From assembly GCA_963556495.2 (NCBI GenBank), contig OY747716.1, positions 36,418,318 through 36,482,317 of the forward strand: a stretch of DNA of 64,000 bases, read 5' to 3'. This document shows positions 12,501 through 19,900 of this stretch, piece by piece. Each line of letters starts with the position of its first letter. The first letter of the stretch is position 1. The translations under genes and the position numbers were made by a program. The DNA comes from Valencia hispanica (Eukaryota; Chordata; Actinopteri; Cyprinodontiformes; Valenciidae). A model generated the notes under the pieces. The model was not told where the DNA came from, ran no database searches, and saw only the letters and a list, made by a program, of their open reading frames with translations.

Positions 12501-14000
12501 TCTGTAGATGTGCAAAGCTGGTAGAGACATACCCTAAAAGACTGGCAGCTGGAATTGCAGCAAAAGGTGGTTCTACAAAGTATTGACTCAGGGAGCTGAA
12601 TAATTACGCACACCCCACTTTTCAGTTATTTATTTGCAAAAAATGTTTGGAATCATGTATGATTTTCGTTCCACTTCTCTCGCGTACACCACTTTGTTTT
12701 AATCTTTCACGTGGAATTCCAATAAAATTGATTCATGTTTGTGGCTGTAATGTGACAAAATGTGGAAAAGTTCAAGGGGGCCGAATACTTTTGCAAGCCA
12801 CTGTACCTGTTGTATCTGATTCAGGGGTTGTTGTTGTTGCAGCACTAAGGGAGGTCAAACGCTGTGCATCTTTCGGTTTGTAGTTAGAGTATTTTGGCAA
12901 GGTGTTTGGTCAAATTACTTGTGTTCCCGCCTTTGCAAGCAAAGCTTTTATTACCTTATGTGACAGCGTGCATTGTCGGCATCTATTTTCGTAAAATGAA
13001 GCCAAATTTTGGATCTTTTCGTTCGCTCTGCCATCGTATCTATAAGGTGAACCCACACGTGAGCGCGCAGCAGTTGCCAATCCGTCCCCGCAGCGTGTGT
13101 GCTTGTTAAGGAGGAGTGGGATGCAATACAGTGTTCGGTTTGTGTTTATATCTCCTGCAAAACATGAATACGACCTTAATTTTACCGTTAAGAGGGCTGA
13201 TAAGGCTGAAGCTTATCGGTCTTATCGGTCCGGCGCCAATTTAATACCGGGTTTCGGTACACATCCCTAGGGGACATAGTTTCCTACAGCCTTTTTAGCC
13301 AGTTGAACCCCCCCCCCCCCCAAGAACGTGCTTCCACCTTCACCTTACTTTTGCCTGTCTAATGCTGGGGGAGTTCATATGAACGCCGAATGAATCTCAG
13401 TTCTCTACGCCTTTCATGGGAACGCTGTAAAAGCTCCCCTACGACAACTTAAGGTGTTCTTGCGGCATACTTACAGCCACTAAAGTGATATTGGATTCTG
13501 GAACGGTCTGCTGACCGTAAATGATCCACGAATATCTTGCGTTGTTCTTCGGTTCTTCCTAAGGCATTCGTTCGGAGGCCCTAGAGGCTTTTCGTGGTGC
13601 TTTCGTAGAAATTCTTGGACAACCCCATCTACTTGGCTACATACTTACAAATGTAGAATTCTTTTAAGGAAACCTTCGGAAATGGTCCAAAAATTATTTG
13701 AAGGCTGTTCGGAGTCGTTTGTACGGATCATTTTGAATAAGCCTTAAGATTGATGCGGGGGGGTGCCTTGTGTTTATCACGTAAAAATCCTATCGAAATG
13801 CATGAGAATTTGCGGCTGCGACATTGTTGCGGACGCACGAATGCGAATGCAAGGCACTGTACTCATATGATTAGATTGAGCCTCAATTAAATTAAATTGT
13901 CTTCCTTTTCTATCCTTCTCCTAGGACTGCGGTTGGAGGCACCTGGTCAAAGATGGTTAAAGAGGAGCCTGTGATAGATTATTTTGATGTTCAGGACTGA
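495..14000 (+). CDS. nfx1: nfx1, 3' part: NFX1-type zinc-finger and R3H transcription factor (16 exons, 5' end outside window)
   Basis: Sixteen exons joined in phase give 592 residues. NFX1 is a nuclear protein known to bind X-box promoter elements (first described on MHC class II genes), with a RING-like cysteine-rich region linked to ubiquitin ligation. In the sequence: repeated Cys/His fingers such as [30 protein letters not shown] and [11 protein letters not shown] (residues about 1-380), a charged linker (about 383-484), an R3H domain (about 485-555, RKIIH at 502-506) and the C-terminal IDYFDVQD. The parts align end to end with the C-terminal half of human NFX1 as I recall it; the R3H domain and this C-terminus favour NFX1 over its paralogue NFXL1. 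The PAM2/N-terminal region and promoter are left of the window. No frameshift or internal stop is seen. Exon borders come from AG/GT sites and protein continuity, not transcript data. Confidence 0.95.
663..880 (+). CDS. nfx1: nfx1 exon, zinc-finger repeats
   Basis: The acceptor is ccctgtccag. The first base completes the Lys codon, then [18 protein letters not shown], a complete NFX1-type Cys/His finger, then [17 protein letters not shown] and [17 protein letters not shown], all collinear with human NFX1. The donor is GTAAGG at 881; one base (g) is carried into the next exon. The preceding intron is only 68 bases. Confidence 0.93.
1638..2902. mobile_element. Fold-back DNA element with long terminal inverted repeats
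   Basis: Bases from about 1638 to 2000 reappear in inverted orientation at about 2535-2902. Examples are aaagggatatt at the left and aatatccctt at the right, and the shared inner block cagcagtctgtttgctttag near 1750, whose complement is near 2780-2800. The arms are roughly 350 bases with scattered differences and gaps. The left end abuts TTAA; the matching right flank is not clean. No transposase is seen in the 500-base centre, so this is a non-autonomous MITE or fold-back type of unknown superfamily, lying in an nfx1 intron. Confidence 0.75.
3408..3505 (+). CDS. nfx1: nfx1 exon, zinc-finger repeat
   Basis: After ttttttcag, two bases complete an Asp codon, then [17 protein letters not shown] and [11 protein letters not shown], matching human FIHTCEKLCHEGDCGPC. 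It ends on a codon boundary at AAG. The donor GTCGGC is weak, but protein continuity into the next exon ([10 protein letters not shown] against human ELPCTSLKSE) supports it. Confidence 0.87.
3584..3614 (+). CDS. nfx1: nfx1 31-base micro-exon
   Basis: Acceptor tttcgtttcag and donor GTAACA enclose ten codons, [10 protein letters not shown], plus one base. The segment corresponds to human ELPCTSLKSE, and phase fits on both sides (0 in, 1 out). The flanking introns are only about 78 and 76 bases. Confidence 0.85.
3691..3773 (+). CDS. nfx1: nfx1 exon, Cys-rich repeat
   Basis: Reads (D)[21 protein letters not shown] then GELCCV, matching human [20 protein letters not shown]. The acceptor is ccatgcag and the donor GTGAGT; the exon ends in phase 0. 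Confidence 0.93.
3995..4085. repeat. Degenerate (TCCG/TCCTT) simple repeat
   Basis: Imperfect tetra- and dodecamer repetition of ccgtctctttcctcatcc units in an nfx1 intron. It explains the low-complexity open frames here on both strands. Confidence 0.7.
4719..4827 (+). CDS. nfx1: nfx1 exon, zinc-finger repeats
   Basis: After catccag the frame reads [20 protein letters not shown] then [16 protein letters not shown], matching human [20 protein letters not shown]. It ends one base into the next codon before GTGAGT at 4828. Confidence 0.95.
4855..5105 (+). mobile_element. 3' end of a non-LTR retrotransposon (LINE), copy 1
   Basis: A short frame reads [20 protein letters not shown] and [20 protein letters not shown], the usual C-terminal tail of fish LINE reverse transcriptase ORFs. 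It is followed by a short 3' UTR with ttccctctgggatcaataaa and an (AATTG)n tail at about 5080-5105. A near-identical copy lies at 7776-8015 and a diverged inverted copy at about 58330-58570. The clade (L2/CR1-like) is an inference. Confidence 0.8.
5239..5358 (+). CDS. nfx1: nfx1 exon
   Basis: Reads (G)[20 protein letters not shown] then [19 protein letters not shown], collinear with human [21 protein letters not shown]. The acceptor is ttttggcag and the donor GTAAGA; one base is carried over. Confidence 0.95.
5431..5510 (+). CDS. nfx1: nfx1 exon
   Basis: Reads (V)[19 protein letters not shown] then WCMGKHE, matching human [20 protein letters not shown]. The acceptor is ccgatttag and the donor GTAAAA; it ends in phase 0. 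Confidence 0.95.
5581..5811 (+). CDS. nfx1: nfx1 exon, two zinc-finger repeats
   Basis: 77 whole codons: [20 protein letters not shown], then [15 protein letters not shown] and [15 protein letters not shown], ending CTAK. Collinear with human [18 protein letters not shown] onward. The acceptor is gcatccacag and the donor GTACAA. The segment is locally GC-rich, unlike the AT-rich introns. Confidence 0.96.
5935..6008 (+). CDS. nfx1: nfx1 exon
   Basis: Reads [20 protein letters not shown] then NSYQ, matching human VELQCECGRRKEMVICSEAS. It ends two bases into an Arg codon. The donor GTCTTT is weak but is fixed by phase and by the following [16 protein letters not shown]. Confidence 0.88.
6091..6192 (+). 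CDS. nfx1: nfx1 exon, linker before R3H
   Basis: Reads [20 protein letters not shown] then [13 protein letters not shown](R), collinear with human IAAISMASKITDMQLGGSVE. The acceptor is tcctccatag and the donor GTGGAT. Confidence 0.92.
7270..7620 (-). mobile_element. LINE C-terminal fragment
   Basis: The - strand frame reads [20 protein letters not shown] then [15 protein letters not shown], the HPL...SGRRYR...SFxPxAIxxLN tail typical of fish non-LTR reverse transcriptase ORFs. Only this tail is present (5'-truncated). It lies opposite in orientation to the neighbouring LINE tail at 7776. Confidence 0.7.
7776..8015 (+). mobile_element. 3' end of a LINE, copy 2
   Basis: Almost the same sequence as 4855-5105: [20 protein letters not shown] and [19 protein letters not shown] followed by the same 3' UTR and aataaagtatttttgaatt. 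The high identity of the two copies suggests insertion at similar times. Confidence 0.8.
8263..8400 (+). CDS. nfx1: nfx1 exon, linker before R3H
   Basis: Reads (R)[20 protein letters not shown] then [20 protein letters not shown] and LKDDA, matching human [20 protein letters not shown]. The acceptor is catctttctcag and the donor GTTTGA; it ends two bases into an Arg codon. Confidence 0.95.
8511..8577 (+). CDS. nfx1: nfx1 exon, start of R3H region
   Basis: Reads (R)[20 protein letters not shown] then NK, matching human RKDLKFVSDVEKEMETLVEA. The acceptor is ctgctttcag and the donor GTAACA; it ends in phase 0. Confidence 0.94.
8640..9645. repeat. 1-kb polypyrimidine (CTT/CCTT) low-complexity tract
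   Basis: The + strand is almost entirely C and T with interspersed tgt/tgtcc. Diverged units of the form ttccttgtgtcc recur throughout. The long overlapping open frames here in all three + frames (Ser/Leu/Phe/Pro-rich) result from the base bias and are not genes. It lies in an nfx1 intron. Confidence 0.9.
9833..9978 (+). CDS. nfx1: nfx1 exon, R3H core
   Basis: Reads [20 protein letters not shown] then [20 protein letters not shown] and RNVVVTAHK. The R-x3-H signature is RKIIH (residues 502-506 of the visible protein). This is the single-stranded nucleic acid-binding R3H fold shared with human NFX1 (MNRDHRRIIHDLAQVYG). The acceptor is gagtgcag; the donor GTACGT splits the last Lys codon. Confidence 0.96.
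10065..10169 (+). CDS. nfx1: nfx1 exon, after R3H
   Basis: Reads (K)[20 protein letters not shown] then [14 protein letters not shown], matching human GKSVCPPTTLTGVLEREMQA then RPPPPIPHHRHQ. The acceptor is tgttgccag and the donor GTGAGT. Confidence 0.93.
10210..10770 (+). mobile_element. Decayed Tc1-like transposon fragment
   Basis: Begins with tacagtgccttgcaaac, a canonical fish Tc1 end next to TA. It continues with pieces homologous to the transposase at 11586 (for example agcgagatagcagccaagag, ctggaggagctgcagac) and later ggtagcgtcatgctaac and gtccagacataattcaaatg. Many small deletions and stops mean no frame survives. Confidence 0.75.
10973..11163. repeat. Tandem duplication, about 99-base unit, two copies
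   Basis: actgtagtttaagaa begins at 10973 and again at 11072. Both are followed by ggataagaaggaagc/gataagaaggaagc, atatccagcatttatta and taagaat/aaat. The copies differ at several positions, so the duplication is not recent. Confidence 0.8.
11215..12805 (+). mobile_element. Nearly full-length Tc1-like transposon with long (about 200-base) inverted repeats
   Basis: The left end (ta)aagtggcttgcaaaagt and the right end cttttgcaagccactgta are inverted repeats flanked by TA. They continue inward for about 200 bases (aaagttcaagggggccgaat at the right against attcggcccccttgaact at the left, out to the gtaattattcag/ctgaataattac junctions). Between them lies one transposase gene (11586-12586). The total length of about 1.59 kb is normal for the family. 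It is the youngest-looking DNA transposon in the window and is inserted in an older element. Confidence 0.93.
11586..12586 (+). pseudogene. Tc1-like transposase, broken by a deletion frameshift and a catalytic-site change
   Basis: The first frame (from 11586) starts [20 protein letters not shown] and carries the paired-type helix-turn-helix DNA-binding region ([26 protein letters not shown]). The catalytic part begins with WSDETK. After this motif about 19 bases usual for the family appear to be missing near 12052, and the sequence continues in another frame ([42 protein letters not shown]) to the stop after STKY. Of the DDE triad, the two Asp are present (WSDET, QQDNN), but the Glu in the usual PIENLW reads Lys (PIKNLW, near 12398). 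Both changes predict an inactive enzyme. Confidence 0.9.
13305..13321. repeat. Poly-C run
   Basis: About 14 consecutive C after ttgaac. Such homopolymers recur in this window (17120, 38360, 38600, 38780) and are prone to assembly length error. Confidence 0.85.
13330..13924. other. Last nfx1 intron, unassigned sequence with a Tc1-type end
   Basis: No gene is seen. The block ends at 13846-13862 with aatgcaaggcactgta, the inverted form of a Tc1 end, which could pair with the end at 10210. If so, an old element spans 10210-13862 and holds the others, but the interior does not prove it. Confidence 0.4.
13925..14000 (+). CDS. nfx1: nfx1 last coding exon
   Basis: Reads (K)[20 protein letters not shown] then DVQD and TGA at 13998-14000. 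This is the conserved vertebrate NFX1 C-terminus (human [12 protein letters not shown]). The acceptor is cttctcctag. Confidence 0.96.
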
Positions 14001-14155
14001 GGAGGAGTGAAGAGAAAACCTTCAGGAGCTGCTTGCCAACTTCAGTTTTCATCTGACAAAAACAATCTTAGAAATTTGTTCAGTTTTCTTCATCAAACAC
14101 CTATTAAATCATCTGCCTTTCCAATCAAATAAAGCTATATTTGGATTCATTGCAA
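14001..14155 (+). promoter_or_regulatory. nfx1: nfx1 3' UTR and polyadenylation signal
   Basis: AATAAA lies at 14128-14133, 128 bases after the stop, with a T-rich stretch downstream. This gives a short 3' UTR ending at about 14150. A longer 3' UTR cannot be excluded. Confidence 0.7.
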
Positions 14156-15000
14156 ATGACTTTCAAATTTATCCATGCTCTGTTGGAATCACTTTGAAAA
14201 TCTATTTGTATGCAATTTAGTTGCAAGTAAATTCATTTTTAATAGAGGTAAATGTTTGTGATATTACCACCTTCTAAATGCAGTGATTCATTTCAAACAG
14301 CAGGTGTTCTCTCTGGTTTAAGGTTCTAAAACCATAAGCCAGGCGTTATTTTCATCATCAGGATATCTTTTGTTCTTTTTGTTGGTGTGTAGCCAATGCT
14401 GCTGTTGTAAAAATCTCATCGAGAGAGTGGGCTGCACTGCGGAAAGAAAGCTTTGTGGGAATTATGCTATGACCTAGATGTAGGGCTGCACCTTCCGAAA
14501 ACTTCCTCGGTGAAAGCCAGAGGCATTTTGAGGTCGGCCTGCTACAGGTAGCGGGGCAGACGATGTACCGTTTAGTTTGTCGAGGGCTGAGAGGGTGAAT
14601 CGTATTTTTGTTGCAGAGATGCCAACTGACAGGAGGGCAGGTTTGGATCACATCCAGCTGAAAATGTCGTTGAGATTCCTGTTTACTAAGCCAAATGTTC
14701 CTATTCACAACATGCCAATAAATCTGAGAAAACCAACAAGATGTTCGCCTTCCCTGTTTAATTTCCTGCCTCATTTTAAATACGGAATTACATATTCTAA
14801 TGGTGACAAACATTTCATTGACTAATTTGAAGTATTACATTTAAGTCTAAATTTCTACTAAAAATATAAATGCAAAGCACAATTGTAATACAAAATATCA
14901 AAGTTGTTTTAATTTCAATTAAACTTCTATATCTCTAATACACAGTAATTTATTTTAGTCATTTGTTAGTTTTGATGAGGGTTTATAACCTTGTTATCCC
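14156..15000. other. Intergenic DNA without a supported gene
   Basis: Contains a 151-codon open frame on the - strand (14358-14813) starting MFVTIRICNSVFKMRQEIKQ. It has no recognisable domain, no clear promoter, and is set in AT-rich DNA, so I do not call it. Nothing else was recognised. Confidence 0.5.
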
Positions 15001-15129
15001 TGTAGCTTCAGCAACAAGGCAGCTCAAAGTCCTTTACATGATGAAAGCATTAAAAAAAAAACATTACATTGCATGATAAAGGAAAGTAGTGAAAATGTGG
15101 GATTTAGATGACTAAGTGATGTTCCAGTT

Positions 15130-15655
15130 ATCAACCAAAGGCAGCTGTAAACAGGTTTTCAATCTTGATTTAAAAGAACTCGATGTTTCAGCAGTTTTCT
15201 GGAGGTTTGATCCAGATTAGGGGAGCATAAACGCTGAAAGCTGCGTCCCAATGTTTCGTTCTGATTCTGGGGATCCAGAGTAGACTTGAACCAGAAGGTC
15301 CGAGCGGTCTGGAAGGGATACGGCAGCGGATCTTTAATGTTTTTTAGTGCTAAGTCATTCAGTGATTTATAAACTAGTAAAAGTATTTTAAAGTCTATTC
15401 TCTGAGCTACAGGGAGTCAGTGTAAGGACTTTAGAACTGGGGTGATGTGCTCTACTTTCTTGGTTCTAGTGAGGAACACGAGCAGCAGCGTTCTGGATCA
15501 GCTGCTGCTGTCTGTCTGACTTTTTAGGCAGACCTGTGAAGACACTGTTACAGTAATCCGACTAAAGACAAACGCATGGATGAGTTTCTCTAGACCTTGT
15601 TTGGACATTAGTCTTTTCATCCTGGTAATACGATTCATGTGATAGAAGGAAAAGC
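15130..15655 (-). mobile_element. L2-like LINE fragment, inverted
   Basis: The + strand text gctgaaagctgcgtcccaat, gtgctaagtcattcagtgat and ctacagggagtcagtgtaag is the complement of the reverse transcriptase C-terminal coding region seen better at 40897-41604. Several deletions and changes mean no open frame remains. Confidence 0.8.
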
Positions 15656-16172
15656 AATTTTATTTGTAGAGCACACTTTCAACAAGGTAATTCAAGGTGC
15701 TTTATATTATTAAGGGGTAAAATAAAAATGGTAAAACAAATCATATAAAGTAAAAACACAAAACTTATGATACATGAAAACATCACTCCAACTCTAGCCT
15801 ACTAAACATCCCTAGACTCAGAACTAAACATGCAGAAGCAGCTTTCAGTTTCTATGCTCCCCTTATCTGGAACGGACTTCCTGACGGGTGTAGAGCTGCT
15901 GAAACTCTGAACTGCTTTAAATCGAGACTAAAAACCCATCTGTTTAGAATTGGCTTCAAGTAAATGATTGATGTCATATGTATGAAATGTGTTCATGCTC
16001 TCTTGCTTTATTGTGGATCATGTGTAATGTGTGTTTCTTTTACTTTTAACTTCAAATGTTATATTCCAAGTTTGTTTGTTTTGTTTTTAAATCACCAAAC
16101 CATGTAAAGCACCTTGAATTACCCTGTTGAAAGTGTGCTATACAAATAAAATTGCCTTGCCTTGCCTTGCTC
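15655..16172 (+). mobile_element. L2-like LINE 3' end, with an inverted copy of its own tail at the left
   Basis: Bases 15780-16172 read in the + sense: acatccctagactcagaac, ctcccctt-atctggaacgga, then a 3' UTR and tail ending (CCTTG)n at 16155-16170. At 15660-15720 the tail is present in reverse (agcaattttatttgtagagc), so the two tails form a large inverted repeat. It belongs to the same family as 15130-15655 and 40570-43740. Confidence 0.75.
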
Positions 16173-16179
16173 AAAGGCA

Positions 16180-16486
16180 CCTCTAAACGGATTCGTTTTT
16201 CATTGTGATTTAAAAGAAGTCCGTGTTTCAGCAGCTTTGCAGTCGTCTGGAAGTTTGTTCCAGATTAGAGGAGCATAGAAGCTGAAAGCTGCTTCTCCAT
16301 GTTTGGTTCTGATTCTAGGGATGTTGAGTTGACTGGAATTATTTTGGTGCTAAGCCATGTAATGATTTATAAACCAGTAGGAGTATTTAGAAGTCTGTTC
16401 TCTGAGCTACAGGGAGCCAGTGTAAGGACTTTAGAACTGGGGTGATGTGCTCTACTTTCCTGGTTCTAGTGAGGAACACGAGCAGA
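16180..16486 (-). mobile_element. L2-like LINE fragment, inverted
   Basis: A third fragment of the same family: ttccagattagaggagcata, ctgaaagctgcttctccatg, ggtgatgtgctctactttcc. It ends at cacgagcag, after which unique sequence starts. Confidence 0.75.
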
Positions 16487-16559
16487 AATCCTCAATTCAA
16501 CTAAACTCGCTCAGAATAAAAGCTGCTACGTGAGAATAATTTGTTGACGCTCCCTGCCT

Positions 16560-16933
16560 CTGGTGATTTTTCATCACATCGACTCTCCAGCAGGGACCGC
16601 GCCTGCGCTCATGCGCTCTTCTTTCTCCCCCCCCCTTTCCCCTTTCCCGAACGAGGCTTCACCAATCCTCGCTCTGGCTCCATCCCCGGCTCGGCGTCCC
16701 ACAGGCCAGCGCTAATATAAGTCGCTTAGCTGCCCAGTAATGGGAAAGTGGTAGAGAGGCTAAGGAGGAGGAGGGAGGGAGTGATAGAGAGAGAGAGAGA
16801 GAGACGCCGCTGTGTTGAAAGACGTGAGGAAGTTGAGGTGGGAAGCTCCGGACCGAGGACCCGCTGCACAGAAGAGACGCGGACACATCCTACAGTTGCT
16901 GTTGTTGAGTAGCTCCCCTAAAAGCGCGTAGTG
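16560..16933 (+). promoter_or_regulatory. smarcd3: smarcd3 upstream promoter and 5' UTR (first alternative start)
   Basis: This is a compositional switch from AT-rich repeats to GC-rich unique sequence with CpG dinucleotides. CCAAT lies at 16662-16666 and TATAAG at 16716-16721, a spacing usual for a CCAAT/TATA promoter, so transcription would start near 16745. A (GA)n run (16785-16803) and purine-rich 5' UTR follow. The start ATG at 16934 has an in-frame TAA at 16919. Promoter function is inferred from composition and position only. Confidence 0.6.
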
Positions 16934-16945
16934 ATGGAGAGAAAG
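16934..16945 (+). CDS. smarcd3: smarcd3 alternative first coding exon (M-E-R-K)
   Basis: ATG GAG AGA AAG is followed directly by the donor GTATGG and preceded by an in-frame stop 12 bases upstream. It ends in phase 0, as required by the exon at 56750, giving [14 protein letters not shown]. The call depends on the promoter-like context and on a dim recollection that some fish Smarcd3 proteins start this way; with four codons, sequence similarity is not proof. Confidence 0.62.
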
Positions 16946-19900
16946 GTATGGATGCTTATGCTGCCCCCCTTGTAGCACATTTCGCTTGTGTATTCCGGAC
17001 CACTGAGTGTCTGCCTGCTCACAAATCCGCATCCACCGTGAAAACTATTCCTTCCTACATTTTCTCCCCCTCTTAGCATGTCAGGCTCAGGATTATACTG
17101 CGCATTGGAGTTTTTCCTACCCCCCCCCCCCCCCACCTTCCCCTCTCTTGTCTAGCTGCAATTTATTGTGCTTGTGTGTGTGTAGGGGGTGGGGGGAGAG
17201 AGAAAATGTACCAGGATTAAATTGCACCTCGTGGTTGATTTTTTTTATTTTTATTTTTTTGTAATAATTATTTCAAGGCGAATCCAGGTATGCTACACAG
17301 TGCTTTAGTTGGCGCTGAACACGGGGATGTGGGTATTTTGAGAGGACTGTAGGCTTTCAGTAGCTGCCTCTGAGCCTGTCTGCATCATCACACAGCACAG
17401 TGTATAGTTGCAGGCTGCACCTCAGCCCTCCACCTCCACCACCACCTCCACCACCACCAGCGTTTTGCAGCCGACGCAGACACCAGCGCGGCTTGTTAAC
17501 CTTGACTGGTGTGGGAAACAGACACTTGAGGAGTAATAGACGGGATGCACCTCCCCAAGGAGAGCATGGCAGACCATCACATCTTCTCATTTATCCGCTG
17601 CACATGCCTCTCAATGATGCAGAGCACTCTGAAAATAACAATTGTGATAATAAAAGAGAGGTGGGAGGAAGTAGCCACAAATTGTGCTTAAGTAAAAGTA
17701 GCACAAATTCAGCAGCGTATTCTTACACAAGTAAAGGTAAAAAGTAGGGGTGCACCGATCCCACTTTTTCAGTCCCGATACCGATACCTGGGCTTTGTGT
17801 ATCTGTCGATACCCGATCCGATACTATTGAATTAATAATAAACTGCATACCCTCCACCTTATACCTTACTTGAAGAGACTAAAGGTACCAGACCTTACTA
17901 ACTAAACATAACTAAGACTTCTTTTTTCCTTTTTGACCCCGCTCCTTTTGTTTTGCTGAGGTGCAGGAATTTAGCATAGTGTTTCTGGATGTGCTTGATT
18001 AAATTGGTAGTGTTGTACTTTGCAGTAATACCACCTCCCCTCGAAACATTTACTTTGCAGACATTGCAAACAGCCGACGAACTAGTTGGAGTGGCAAGCA
18101 TGAAATATCTCCCACAGCCGACCCTGTGGCTCGCTCCATGTTGCTTCTGGCATGTGACACACGTGAAGCTGACGCTTAAAAGACGTTCTGCTCCGACAAA
18201 ATCCCCCCCCAAAAAAAAAACCTGGGTCGGCCAGTTGATCTGTTCATTTTTCCGATCCCCGATCCAGCTATTTTGTCAGTATCGCGGCCGATATCCGATC
18301 CTTATATCGGATCGGTGCACCCCTAGTATATAGTAGCTATCCAAGAAGTGCTCAAGTAAGTGTAAAACAGTATTTGGTAAAAAGTAGGGATGTTTTTTGG
18401 TAAAAGTCTGGCGATACCATTATGTATCACGATACAGGTGAGGCGATGCAATATATCGCGATACTGTGAGTAAGACAATATATTTTATTTTAATTTAACT
18501 ATAGAAAAACTGTCACATCATTCTAATCTCTCCGACCTGTTTCATACTTTAACACATCCAGTTTTATTATTAGATCTAGTTGATCCACTGGAACGAATAA
18601 GGTGAAATCAGCAACAAACTACTGTCATCATTAATGGTTCCATTCAAATTCTTAAAAAAACAACTTTTTTTCTTAACTGATACATTGCACTTGAATATCG
18701 ATACAATATTGTGACATAAAATATCGCGATATATCAGCGTATCGATATTTGATTACATCCCTAGTAAAAAGGCTACTTGTGATGCACGACATATCGGCAT
18801 TAACATCGGTATCGGCCGATGTTGGTCATTTCTTTTTAACATTTCGGTATCGGTCCGATAACTACAACTGGGCTGATATTATTGTTTATTTTCATGTTGT
18901 TGCTGTTTGTGTTTCTGGGTTGTTCATGTGACAGTGATGGTGATGTAGCAAAGGATTGTGGGGCGTTTAACTACAACACAGAATGGCAGTATGGTCCTTT
19001 TTTTTTTTTACAGTTGAAACGGTGGAGAAATATATTTAATACTTATTCATAATTATTATCGGTATAGATCGGTTATCATCCATAACAGCGATAAAAATAT
19101 ACGATGTCGATATCAGCCCAAAGTTTCAGATCGGTGCATCCGTATTAAGTACGGAGTTACCGATCATAACATCTGATTTAATATTGTACAATGTCATCAG
19201 ACAGATAAAGATATAAAGGTATTTGGAAATTCTGGTATTTTAAAGAGTAAAATGAAAATGTATAACAAATAAATACCACCTTACAAAGTAGCCTAACAAA
19301 TTTTAAGCAGAAGCAACCCTTAGTTTTTTTTCTATGTAAAACTTAGTAGGCAAAGTTAGAACAGGGTAAAATATTTCCATTGACAATGTTTGTCGTTTGC
19401 TGTATATTCACTTGACCTCCAAATGACACAACAGGCTCAGCAGCTAGAAAATAGTATTATAACAACAAAGCTTGTGTGGAAACCAGAGGTATCACTTCAA
19501 CATAAACTGTAGTTGTTTGTGTCTGGTGTGTTTTAGTTAAAATATGTTTGTTCTTCATTCAGTGAAGTTGCTTGCTTTACACCAGAAATGTCACTCAAGT
19601 AAAGGTAGCAATACCAAATAAAAAATATCACTTGAGTAAAAGTAAAAAGTACGGTGTAGTGAAAGCTAATCCTAAAAGTACTTTTTTTTTTTCTCCAAAA
19701 AAGTTACTCAAGCAAATGCAACTGAGTAAATGTAACTAGTTAGTACCCACCTCTGGTAATAACGATGAAAAACATGACTTTTAGTGTATTGCATATGCAG
19801 AAAACAAAGGGTTATTTTTGCAGCTAACGTGCTGGCAGACTGTGCCGCACTCAGCAGCGGGAGAGAGGAATTTGGGATGTACGGCTGAAACTAGATCTAC

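Larger units (their letters stand above)
10815..13270. mobile_element. Possible hAT-type non-autonomous element hosting a Tc1 insertion
   Basis: The left part (10815-10930) is rich in atcgatac/ttatcggtac motifs, which recur in inverted sense at 13200-13265 (cttatcggtcttatcggtcc, gggtttcggtacacatccct). Such ends, finishing in acatccctag, are typical of fish hAT-like MITEs. The two ends are diverged and I cannot define a target duplication. The Tc1 element at 11215-12805 interrupts it. Confidence 0.45.
17657..19755. mobile_element. AGAGGTGGG-bounded fish repeat containing three nested hAT-like elements
   Basis: The left end agaggtggg (17657) and the right end cccacctct (to 19754) are inverted, with the internal signature aagtaaaagta / actcaag repeated near both ends (17690, 18350, 19600-19730). 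This matches a dispersed teleost repeat type with GAGGTGGG ends. The interior is disrupted by elements at 17745-18325, 18385-18763 and about 18781-19142. Confidence 0.6.

Noticed and set aside
14358..14813. 151-codon frame on the - strand downstream of nfx1
   Set aside because: No recognisable domain, a shorter frame opposite it, and no promoter or polyadenylation evidence. Its length is possible by chance in 64 kb.
17898..18212. A BED zinc-finger protein gene
   Set aside because: It lies exactly between hAT terminal repeats with decayed 8-base flanks and lacks any catalytic domain, so it is a transposon remnant.
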